A DNA stretch of 7,187 bases from Deinococcus sp. (GTDB lineage: Bacteria > Deinococcota > Deinococci > Deinococcales > Deinococcaceae), in NCBI GenBank assembly GCA_028287665.1, contig JAQBPF010000438.1:1-7187 (forward strand), read 5' to 3'. Positions 1 through 6,173 of the stretch are shown here, piece by piece. Below the pieces are notes generated by a model that saw only the letters and a list, made by a program, of their open reading frames with translations, was not told the DNA's origin and made no database searches. Position numbers and translations under genes: made by a program. The first letter of the stretch is position 1. Every line of letters begins with the position of its first letter.

Positions 1-809
1 CACAGTAGGCCGTAGTCAGGAATGCCTTCCATCCACTCAAATCCCTTCAGCTGAGGCCGGGTGGCCAGCTCAACCCAGCCAGTCGGCACAAGTTCGGTGC
101 CGTTCCACGAGCCGCGCTGAAGCGTCAGTTGACCAAAGCGCAGCATCTCACGCGAGGTCAGGTGCAGGCTGCCCGACGCAAAGGGGCGGCCACAGGGATC
201 GGCGGGCCACTCTGGAGCAACGACTCCCAACGGGCCGAGCAGCACGTCCTGGGCAAAGGCCGCCAGAGGCTGCCCCACCGCTTCTGCAAGGGCCGCCCCC
301 AGCACATGAACGCCTGCGTTGGAATAGCGGAAAGTCGTGCCGGGTGCGTCAAGCAGGGGATACTCCAGCGCGAAGCGAACAGGATCCTGGCTGGTAAACC
401 AGGCGTCGTCATAGCTGGCATCCGTAATTTCAGAAGGAAGTCCGCACGTCATGGTCAGCAGATGGCGCACCCGCACTTGCGCCCAACGGGAATCCTGAAG
501 GGTGGCTGGACTACTGGAGAGCAGAGGCAAAACGGGTTGTTCCAGGCTGGACAACAGGCCGCGCTGAAGCGCAATTCCCGTCAACAACGACACGACACTT
601 TTGGTGACGGACTGGGTATCGCGGCGGTCGGCCGCCTGACCCTCAAAGTAACGCTCAAAGGCCAGTTGTCCATGACGCGCCACCACCAGACTGGTCACAT
701 CCGGAAAAGAGAGAGCCATTCGGCGCTCCAGCGTCAGGAGGGCCGCTCCATTCAAACCGAGCGTTTCAGGAACAGGAACGGGGGGAGCCGAGAACATGTC
801 TGGCATCAT
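1..809 (-). CDS. Serine hydrolase, beta-lactamase/penicillin-binding-protein fold (partial, 3' end outside window)
   Basis: I translated this frame by hand from the minus strand. It is open for 269 codons and leaves the window without a stop. It carries the serine beta-lactamase family (class C-like/esterase, PF00144) marks: an SxxK motif (Ser67-Val-Thr-Lys70, nucleophile and general base), the family-typical HLLTMTCGL at about 116-124, and the Tyr-Ser-Asn motif at 162-164. The third KTG/HxG motif would lie past the edge. The start is the first ATG of a tandem ATG-ATG; no other ATG, GTG or TTG lies in frame between it and the upstream stop near 1017, though ATG codons at 806 and 797 are alternatives. 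I see no ribosome site and no signal peptide, so a cytoplasmic location is likely. Relatives include esterases, D-amino peptidases and hydrolases of unknown substrate, and antibiotic resistance should not be assumed. The gene is divergent from the sugar-binding protein gene. Confidence 0.88.
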   Translation of the reverse strand, partial: MMPDMFSAPPVPVPETLGLNGAALLTLERRMALSFPDVTSLVVARHGQLAFERYFEGQAADRRDTQSVTKSVVSLLTGIALQRGLLSSLEQPVLPLLSSSPATLQDSRWAQVRVRHLLTMTCGLPSEITDASYDDAWFTSQDPVRFALEYPLLDAPGTTFRYSNAGVHVLGAALAEAVGQPLAAFAQDVLLGPLGVVAPEWPADPCGRPFASGSLHLTSREMLRFGQLTLQRGSWNGTELVPTGWVELATRPQLKGFEWMEGIPDYGLL

Positions 810-991
810 GTCCGATTTTTGAGACTGGCGTGGCCTGAACGCGGTGTCCCGTGTCAGGGGCGAGGCGTTGTCCGATCTGGCTTCAGAGCTGCCGACCCAG
901 CCCAGGTGCTGATCGAAACAGGGTCCTCCACCAACACCCCAGTGTCGATCACATGGAGAGGAATTTCTAAGGGAAACGTCAGCTTCAAATC

Positions 992-1020
992 TTGACTGAG
1001 GGTGAGTTTTTTTATACTAT
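992..1020 (+). promoter_or_regulatory. Sigma70-type promoter for the sugar-binding protein gene
   Basis: A TTGACT -35 box (992-997) is followed after 17 bases by TACTAT (1015-1020). An overlapping TATACT (1013-1018) matches the -10 consensus better but sits at a 15-base spacing. A run of seven T lies just upstream of the -10. Transcription would start near 1027 and give a leader of about 45 bases before the AGGAGG ribosome site (1060-1065, six bases from the ATG). The AT-richness stands out against the GC-rich surroundings. Confidence 0.6.
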
Positions 1021-1033
1021 TAAAGAACCACCG

Positions 1034-1045
1034 AATTAAATAATT
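1034..1045. promoter_or_regulatory. AT-rich inverted repeat in the leader, possible operator
   Basis: AATTA-AA-TAATT is a palindrome with two 5-bp arms just downstream of the predicted transcription start. Its position suits a repressor site. It is short and made only of A and T, so chance is a real alternative, and no matching regulator is identified. Confidence 0.25.
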
Positions 1046-1071
1046 TCCACGGGCTCTGCAGGAGGCAAGTT

Positions 1072-2337
1072 ATGAACCGGAAAGTCCTTGTTGTTACCGG
1101 CATGTTGGTCGTGCTCAATGCGCTGACGGCACCCGCTCTGGCCCAAAAGGTCACCCTGAAATTCTCGGCCCACTGGCTCAGTGAGCAGCGCCGCCCCACC
1201 ATCACCAAGATTCTCGAGACCTGGAACCAGCGCAACCCCAACATTCAGGTGGAATATACGGGCGTGCCGTTTGACCAGATCATCACCAAAACCATTGCCG
1301 GGGTCGCTGCAGGCAACGCACCAGACGTAGTGGTGCTGGACATCCGCACCACCAAGCAGCGGGCCGCCAAGAACCAGATTCTCGACCTGACTTCGCTGGG
1401 CGCGAATACCATCAAGAGTGGGTTCTACCCCAACCTGTGGAGTACCGCCACCTACAACGGCAAGCAGTACGGCCTGCCGTTCGTGACCGATACCCGCGTG
1501 CTTTTTTATAACAAGGCGGCTTTCAAGGAAGTCGGTTTGAATCCCAACAAGCCCCCGACAAGTTGGGATGACCTCTGGACCTATGCCCAGAAACTCGACA
1601 AGAAAGACGGAACCCGCTGGACCCGTATTGGATTTCACCCCAATTTCGGGGATTTCGGTTATGCAGGCTGGCTCACCAATGCAGGCGACTCTTTCTTTGA
1701 CAAGAACAACGAGGAAGCGCGTGCCAACAATGCCAACGCTGTGAAAGTGCTGGCCTGGATGAAGAAGTGGACCGACAAGTACGGCGCGAACAACTATGCG
1801 GCCTTCAAAGCCTCTTTCGGCGGCGGCGCACAGGATGAGTTCATGTCCGGCAAGGTGCCGATGGTGGTGAAAAACGGCAACTACCTGACCACGCTCCGGG
1901 TGAACGCGCCCAACCTGCAATACGGTTTTGTGGCGGTGCCCACCGAAGACGGCAAACAGGACGGCACAAGCTCATGGGGCGGCGGCTTCAACGTCGAGAT
2001 TCCCCGCAGCACCAAGTTCCCGAAACAGGCGTTTGCTTTTGCCAAATACCTGACCACCGAGGGAGCCAAGGTCTGGGCCGCCGAGCAAAACGACCTGCCC
2101 GGCTATCAGGTGGCGCGTCTGGGCAACAAAAACCCCAACTTTATCAAGCTGGCCAACAACCTGAAATACACCTACGTGGATACCGTGCCTCTGTACGCGC
2201 CCTCGTATGAAACGGCCATCAACAAGGCCGTTGACGATGTGCTGCTGCGCGATAAAGATCCCAAGCCTGCTCTGGACGAGGCCCAAACGTCCATTGCCAA
2301 GCAGGTCGCCGACGGCAAACGGGACGCCGCCCGCTGA
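1072..2337 (+). CDS. Sugar-type ABC transporter substrate-binding protein
   Basis: This 421-residue protein looks like a family 1 extracellular solute-binding protein (SBP_bac_1/UgpB-MalE type), which captures sugars or sugar derivatives outside the inner membrane and delivers them to an ABC permease. The start is firm, with AGGAGG six bases upstream. Residues 1-24 form a Sec signal peptide: basic NRK, a hydrophobic core, and an ALA cleavage site before Gln25. There is no lipobox cysteine, so the mature protein should be soluble. Family features include the GVAAGNAPDVVVLD stretch (77-90), the GLPF...FYNKAAFKEVGL region (134-156) and PPTSWDDL (161-168). The length is typical. No permease or ATPase gene lies beside it; it has its own promoter and a strong terminator, so it appears to be a single-gene unit. 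The ligand is unknown. Because it faces a fructosamine-type operon, a glycated compound is possible, but this is only inferred from location. Confidence 0.92.
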   Translation: MNRKVLVVTGMLVVLNALTAPALAQKVTLKFSAHWLSEQRRPTITKILETWNQRNPNIQVEYTGVPFDQIITKTIAGVAAGNAPDVVVLDIRTTKQRAAKNQILDLTSLGANTIKSGFYPNLWSTATYNGKQYGLPFVTDTRVLFYNKAAFKEVGLNPNKPPTSWDDLWTYAQKLDKKDGTRWTRIGFHPNFGDFGYAGWLTNAGDSFFDKNNEEARANNANAVKVLAWMKKWTDKYGANNYAAFKASFGGGAQDEFMSGKVPMVVKNGNYLTTLRVNAPNLQYGFVAVPTEDGKQDGTSSWGGGFNVEIPRSTKFPKQAFAFAKYLTTEGAKVWAAEQNDLPGYQVARLGNKNPNFIKLANNLKYTYVDTVPLYAPSYETAINKAVDDVLLRDKDPKPALDEAQTSIAKQVADGKRDAAR

Positions 2338-2364
2338 GGCGAAGTTCAGCACACTCCAGCAGAA

Positions 2365-2398
2365 GAGGAGAGGGCCAGAGCAATCTGGCCTTCTCCTT
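2365..2398 (+). terminator. Strong hairpin terminator after the sugar-binding protein gene
   Basis: The arms 2365-2379 and 2384-2398 pair over 15 bp (13 Watson-Crick pairs and two G-T) around a GCAA loop, which is a GNRA tetraloop. The hairpin lies 27 bases past the stop codon. The downstream tail is only moderately T-rich (CTCTTCG), so efficiency is uncertain. The hairpin may also work against transcripts arriving from the convergent operon. Confidence 0.75.
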
Positions 2399-2462
2399 CT
2401 CTTCGTATCCAGTTGAGCGGCAGAGGGTGGCATCACGATCAAATCGGCTTTTCTCTACAGTC

Positions 2463-2494
2463 GGGGACCACCCGTCAGTCTCTCGGCAGTCCCC
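2463..2494. repeat. Weak inverted repeat in the convergent spacer
   Basis: GGGGAC (2463-2468) and GTCCCC (2489-2494) form a 6-bp stem around a 20-base loop. It lies about 75 bases past the stop of the minus-strand binding protein gene. Read on that strand it could be a poor terminator, but no T tract follows. Confidence 0.2.
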
Positions 2495-2569
2495 ACAGGT
2501 CGATGATCTGCTTGTTCATCCTGCTTCACACCGGTGAGGTTTCTCAGGTCTTTGAGTTGCCTCAGCTGA

Positions 2570-3340
2570 TCAGGACTTTGGGCAACGTACATCCTGTCCA
2601 AAGTATTTGACGCTGAGTTTGGCATAGGTCCCGTCTGCCATCAGCGTCGCCAGGGCTTTGTTGACCGCGCCGAGCAACTCTGGGTTGTTTTTGTCCATCG
2701 CCATGCCGATGCGTTCAGGAAAGACGATGTCGCCCAGTTGCAATTTGCCGGGCAGCACTTTGCTGGCATCGATGGCATTGAAGCGGTCGAGCACCATCGC
2801 ATCGGCGCGGTTGTTCAGTACGGCGTTGAGTTGGTCGTTGGTGGTGGAAAATGTTTTGACGCCTGCAATGCCGGGCAGCTTTTGAACGTAGCCCAGGTAG
2901 GTGGTGTTGACGCCCATGGTGACCACCTTGCCCCTCAGGTCGGCCAGGGTGCGGGGTCCGCCCGGCCGGGCGACCAGCACGCCGCCGCTGCAATAGTGCG
3001 GCGCTGAGAAATCTACCGCTTTGAGCCGCTCGGGGGTGATGCCGTGGGAGGCGATCACCAGGTCGTAACGGTTGCGGTCCAGCCCCAGCAGCAGGCTTTC
3101 AAACACCACCGTTGTCCACACCGGCTTCAGGCCCAGCTGACGGGCCAGCGCATTGCCCAGCTCCACCTCGAAGCCAGTCAGGGTCTTGTTTTTGTAAAAA
3201 TTGAAGGGAGGATAGTTGCCCTCGGTGGCGAGGCGCAGCACTCCCGACGTTTTGATCTGCGGCAAGGAAGAGGCCTGGGCAGGCAGCGGAGCACTCGCAA
3301 GGGACACGACCAGCAGGGCACACATCCGGGACTGGGACAT
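2570..3340 (-). CDS. Amino-acid-type ABC transporter substrate-binding protein
   Basis: This 256-residue protein of the bacterial family 3 solute-binding group (PF00497, polar amino acid type) is the last gene of the putative fructosamine operon, 28 bases after the kinase stop. The chosen ATG has AAGGAG six bases upstream (3347-3352); a longer in-frame reading to 3463 runs into the kinase gene and lacks support. Residues 1-23 form a signal peptide ending near AQA. The family signature GFEVELGNALARQLG is at 57-71. ITPERLKAVDFSAPHY (101-116) supplies Arg105, at the place where HisJ-type proteins hold the ligand carboxylate. Asp185 in VLDR matches the family's amino-group anchor. Both anchors suggest a ligand with a free alpha-amino acid end, which would fit an epsilon-glycated lysine better than an alpha-glycated amino acid. 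No permease or ATPase gene is nearby. The ligand remains inferred; a plain amino acid is the alternative. Confidence 0.92.
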   Translation of the reverse strand: MSQSRMCALLVVSLASAPLPAQASSLPQIKTSGVLRLATEGNYPPFNFYKNKTLTGFEVELGNALARQLGLKPVWTTVVFESLLLGLDRNRYDLVIASHGITPERLKAVDFSAPHYCSGGVLVARPGGPRTLADLRGKVVTMGVNTTYLGYVQKLPGIAGVKTFSTTNDQLNAVLNNRADAMVLDRFNAIDASKVLPGKLQLGDIVFPERIGMAMDKNNPELLGAVNKALATLMADGTYAKLSVKYFGQDVRCPKS

Positions 3341-3368
3341 TCTGTTCTCCTTAGAAGGGGCTGAGCTG

Positions 3369-4205
3369 TTAGAGGGGCGTGGACTGAAGAAGGTGAGCAG
3401 GAAAGGGCGCGCCGTGCCCGAACGCTCCGGGGGCGGCGCAGTTGCGGGCGGCTTCTTGGGCACCGGCGTTCAGCGCCGCCGGGATGTCCTGACGCTCCGC
3501 CCACTGCTGCAAAAAGGCGGCAATAAAAGCGTCACCAGCCCCCAGGGTGTCGGTCACCTGCGCCGGAAGACTGGCCTGAAAGAAGAACTCTCCGCCACTC
3601 AGGGCCAATGAGCCCGCCGCGCCACGGGTCACCACCACCACCCGCGCCCCGTGTTCCGCCGCCGCTGTGGCCAGAGCCTGTGCCTCTTCCAGCGACCCTT
3701 CGCCCGCCGATAAGAAAGCCACGTCCAGCAGGGGGCAGACCTGAAGCAGAAGCTCTGGAGTCCATTCCGACGAAAAATCGTAGGACAGCACTGGCGCGGC
3801 CTGCCGAATCTGGGGCAGCACGTCATCTAGGGCGCTGTAAATGCTGGTATGCACCAGGTCGTGGTGGGCAATGAAGCTGAGATCCTGATCGTCGAGGGTC
3901 CACTGGCCCTGCACGCCGGGGTCACTGCCCACAAAATGACGGTCGCCGCCTCGGTGCTCGATTTTGGACCAGGAGGTCAGGCCTTCGACCTGGCGGCAGT
4001 GCGTGATGTCCACGCCCTCGGCCCTCAGCGCCCCCAGAATCAGGTGGCCCGCCGGATCCGTGCCGACACACCCCATGTAGCTGGAAGGGTGGCCCAGCCG
4101 CGCACTGAGGGCCGCGGCGTTCACCGCGTTGCCGCCGGGGTACATGGTCGCGCTGCTCAGGTACAGGTCAGCGGTGTTGTCCCCTATGCCGAGCAGGCGG
4201 GCCAT
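3369..4205 (-). CDS. frlD: PfkB-family sugar kinase, fructoselysine 6-kinase-like (FrlD)
   Basis: This 278-residue ribokinase/PfkB-family enzyme is predicted to phosphorylate C6 of the sugar in a fructosamine such as fructoselysine, using ATP, in the cytoplasm. Visible features are an N-terminal GIGDNTADLY (6-15), the substrate-side signature PGGNAVNAA (23-31), YDFSSEW (142-148), TRGAAGS (193-199) in the nucleotide-binding half, and DTLGAGDAF (219-227) with catalytic Asp225. The GDNxxDxY start and the (Y/F)DFS motif agree with E. coli FrlD as I remember it and separate it from ordinary fructokinases. The start ATG lies one base after the deglycase stop (TGA-G-ATG), with GGAG seven bases upstream inside the previous gene, so translation is probably coupled. 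The longer reading to 4280 only overlaps the deglycase. The exact substrate (fructoselysine, fructose-asparagine or another Amadori compound) cannot be read from sequence alone. Confidence 0.88.
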   Translation of the reverse strand: MARLLGIGDNTADLYLSSATMYPGGNAVNAAALSARLGHPSSYMGCVGTDPAGHLILGALRAEGVDITHCRQVEGLTSWSKIEHRGGDRHFVGSDPGVQGQWTLDDQDLSFIAHHDLVHTSIYSALDDVLPQIRQAAPVLSYDFSSEWTPELLLQVCPLLDVAFLSAGEGSLEEAQALATAAAEHGARVVVVTRGAAGSLALSGGEFFFQASLPAQVTDTLGAGDAFIAAFLQQWAERQDIPAALNAGAQEAARNCAAPGAFGHGAPFPAHLLQSTPL

Positions 4206-4206
4206 C

Positions 4207-5247
4207 TCAGTACTCCGTGATCCACATGTAGCGCCGGGTATCCAGCGATTGCTGGCGCTCGGCGGCGAGGTGTTCTGCAAAGCGGTTCAGGGCGGCCTGA
4301 AGGCCGTAGGGGGCCAGCAGCGCCCGGACCTCGGGGGCCACGCCCGTCATGGGCAGGTCGCGGGAATCGTAGGCCATCACGTGGGGGGTGTACTTCTGGC
4401 AGAAGGCCAACGCCCGCTCGGCCAGAGGGCGGCTGGGGTCTTCTCCAAGCAGCACGAAGACAGGGGTGTGTTCATCCAGAATCTCAAAGGGACCGTGGAA
4501 CCATTCGGCGGCCTCGAAAGGAACGCTGTGAACCCACTGCATTTCCATCAGCATGCAGACGCCGAACACGTAGGCAGTCGCAAACACCGGCCCCGACGCC
4601 AGATGATAGAAGGTCTGGTTCGTGCGGTACGTCTGGGCGTCGGTGCGGCCCCTCGCGTCACTGAGTTCCGCCGATTCCACCAGCACGCCGGGCAGGGCGT
4701 CCAGCGAGCGCATCAGCGGTTCATAGAGGGCGTACCCGTGCCGTCCATCCAGCAGCCCGGCCACCAGCCCCTGCAACACGATATACACCCCGGTATGGGC
4801 CTGCTCGGTTTCTCCCATCAGGAGCAGATGCTGTGCGCCCTGTGACAGGGGTTTGTCTGCGGTACTGGTGACCACCACGGTGCGGCAGACCTGGCCCCTC
4901 AGAAACTGTGCCGCCTGAACCGTCTCCTGCGTGGTGCCCGATTTGGAAGCCAGGACAACCAGAGTGCGTTCGTCCAACTTGGGCTGCAAGGCCAGAAATT
5001 CTGCTGGGAAGTAGCGCTTCACCACCAGGTCGGTCTGGGCCTGATCAAGCCAGTACTCCAGGCTGAGCATGACGCGGTTGGGCGCGCCGCAGGCCACAAA
5101 GTAGATGCGGTCAATCTGATGGGCCAGCTCACGGCCCAGTGCAGCCGCCTCGTTTTTGGCCCGCAGCGCCCCTTGCAGGCTGCTGATGATCAGATCACGG
5201 TCGATGGCGGCGGCAACAACGGATGGGACAGTCTCCGGGATGGTCAT
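4207..5247 (-). CDS. frlB: SIS-domain fructosamine 6-phosphate deglycase-like protein (FrlB)
   Basis: This 346-residue protein has two sugar-isomerase (SIS) domains and is predicted to split a 6-phosphofructosamine into glucose 6-phosphate and the free amino acid. IDRIYFVACG (45-54) is, as I remember it, identical to the start of the first SIS domain of E. coli FrlB. SKSGTTQET (101-109) is the phosphosugar-binding SxSGxT loop. EAAEWFHGPFEI (245-256) corresponds to the FrlB/FraB active-site segment, with Glu245, Glu248 and His251 as candidate acid/base residues. The C-terminal TRRYMWITEY resembles the FrlB tail. There is no glutaminase domain, so it is not glucosamine synthase (GlmS). The start ATG has AAGGAG four bases upstream (5252-5257), a rather short spacing; a longer reading to 5307 crosses the operator and promoter and is rejected. 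It is the first gene of the operon, one base ahead of the kinase. A related phosphosugar deglycase or isomerase role (FraB, GfrF-like) is the main alternative. Confidence 0.88.
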   Translation of the reverse strand: MTIPETVPSVVAAAIDRDLIISSLQGALRAKNEAAALGRELAHQIDRIYFVACGAPNRVMLSLEYWLDQAQTDLVVKRYFPAEFLALQPKLDERTLVVLASKSGTTQETVQAAQFLRGQVCRTVVVTSTADKPLSQGAQHLLLMGETEQAHTGVYIVLQGLVAGLLDGRHGYALYEPLMRSLDALPGVLVESAELSDARGRTDAQTYRTNQTFYHLASGPVFATAYVFGVCMLMEMQWVHSVPFEAAEWFHGPFEILDEHTPVFVLLGEDPSRPLAERALAFCQKYTPHVMAYDSRDLPMTGVAPEVRALLAPYGLQAALNRFAEHLAAERQQSLDTRRYMWITEY

Positions 5248-5263
5248 ACAGCTCCTTGGTCTA

Positions 5264-5279
5264 CTTGGTATATACCAAG
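5264..5279. promoter_or_regulatory. GntR/HutC-type operator palindrome (with an adjacent half site)
   Basis: CTTGGTATATACCAAG is a perfect 16-bp palindrome. It contains GGTATATACC, matching the GGTNTANACC form known for HutC-subfamily GntR repressors. It overlaps the last two bases of the -10 box and the expected transcription start. A second copy of the half site, CTTGGTCTA (5255-5263, 8 of 9 bases the same), follows directly toward the gene and overlaps the deglycase ribosome site. The adjacent regulator gene is the obvious binder. Confidence 0.8.
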
Positions 5280-5307
5280 CATACGCCGGGCTGCTTGGGT
5301 TCGTCAA
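5278..5307 (-). promoter_or_regulatory. Promoter of the deglycase-kinase-binding protein operon
   Basis: On the minus strand TTGACG (5302-5307) is followed after 18 bases by TATGCT (5278-5283). The -35 box overlaps the TGA stop codon of the regulator gene (5306-5304). The predicted start point falls within the operator palindrome, a layout expected for simple repression. Confidence 0.7.
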
Positions 5308-6089
5308 GGTTCCTGCCGCTCAAGCTCAGGCATCTGCGCCACGGCAGCGCGGCCCTCACCGATGTTGAACACCACCAACTGCGGGTGATTGACCGACTTA
5401 AGGTACTCAAACGGCTGACCGGAAGTGTCCTGCACCACCGAGCGGTACAGCAAGACGGCGTGGTTGGGGGCCAGATTCAGAGCCTCGGCCTCGGGCGGAG
5501 TGGCGAACGAGACTCCGATCACGCTTTCCCCCAGCGCGGCGGCGATTCCGTAGCGCTCTTCAAGGATCTGGTACAGCGATCCGCCCTCCAGCAGGTCTTC
5601 GGCGGCCAGGCCCGGAACCCGCGCCGCCGACAGATAACTCGTTTCCAGACAGAAGGGCACGCCGTCCACGAGGCGCAGGCGGCGGATGACCACCACGGGG
5701 CTGCCGGGAGCGAGGTGCAGTTTGGACGCCACATTGGCCGGAGCCGCGGCCCATAGGAATTCCAGCAACTTGCCCCCGGCCCGGCCCCCGGTGGCCGCCA
5801 CCATCTGCGTGATGCTGTGCAGGTGAGCGTGATTGAGCAGTCGCCGGACTTTGGGCGTGCTGACCCGCGTACCGGTCGTGCTGTCCCGCTCCAGCAGCCC
5901 CTGTTTGACCAGGTTGTCGACCGCCCGGCGCACCGTCATGCGGCTGACGCTGAGGGTCTGGGCCAGTTCTCGCTCCGAGGGCACCTTGTCGCCGGGCTGG
6001 TACTCGCCGCTTCCGAGCATTTCCTGAAGCCGCTGCTGAACCTGCAGGTAGCGGCGTTGCGTGAAGTCGTCCGTCATCTCCTCTAGCAT
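5304..6089 (-). CDS. GntR-family (HutC subfamily) transcriptional regulator, likely FrlR-like repressor
   Basis: This 261-residue regulator has an N-terminal winged helix-turn-helix (about 14-78), with YLQVQQRLQEML, GEYQPGDKVPSERELAQ and the recognition stretch LSVSRMTVRRAVDNL (46-60). A C-terminal UTRA effector domain (about 98-240) contains VVVIRRLRLVDGVPFCLETSYL and the ending YLKSVNHPQLVVFNI. UTRA domains of this subfamily sense small molecules, often phosphosugars, and release DNA when bound. The product is likely to bind the palindrome at 5264-5279 and repress the downstream operon; the inducer is inferred to be the fructosamine or its 6-phosphate. The start is uncertain: ATG at 6089 has no clear ribosome site, ATG at 6077 has GAGGAG touching it with no spacing, and a GTG at 6119 is also in frame. 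I prefer 6089. The gene lies 84 bases after the aldo/keto reductase, where I see no firm promoter, so read-through from that gene is possible. Confidence 0.9.
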   Translation of the reverse strand: MLEEMTDDFTQRRYLQVQQRLQEMLGSGEYQPGDKVPSERELAQTLSVSRMTVRRAVDNLVKQGLLERDSTTGTRVSTPKVRRLLNHAHLHSITQMVAATGGRAGGKLLEFLWAAAPANVASKLHLAPGSPVVVIRRLRLVDGVPFCLETSYLSAARVPGLAAEDLLEGGSLYQILEERYGIAAALGESVIGVSFATPPEAEALNLAPNHAVLLYRSVVQDTSGQPFEYLKSVNHPQLVVFNIGEGRAAVAQMPELERQEP

Positions 6090-6173
6090 GCCGTCTTTCG
6101 GGACCCGGCTGGGCCACACAGGCGGCCTGGCCTCTGGGAGAAGCTCGAACTCCGATACCCACCCAACCCAGGC

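Noticed and set aside
809..876. Direct repeat TGTCCGAT at 809-816 and 869-876
   Set aside because: Eight bases 60 apart in one spacer is easily chance, and no symmetry or promoter link was seen.
129..995. Plus-strand open frame of 288 codons at the left end
   Set aside because: It is antisense to the serine hydrolase, whose minus-strand frame carries SxxK and YSN motifs. The plus-strand product has a random composition with no recognisable domain.
1036..1920. Minus-strand open frame of 294 codons
   Set aside because: It is the antisense shadow of the sugar-binding protein, which has a signal peptide, a ribosome site and family motifs.
2473..2517. Minus-strand mini-ORF MNKQIIDLWGLPRD in the convergent spacer
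   Set aside because: It is only 14 codons with a poor ribosome site. It could be a gene remnant, but nothing supports translation.
4129..4845. Plus-strand open frame of 238 codons across the kinase-deglycase junction
   Set aside because: It lies opposite two well-supported genes and its product shows no family resemblance.
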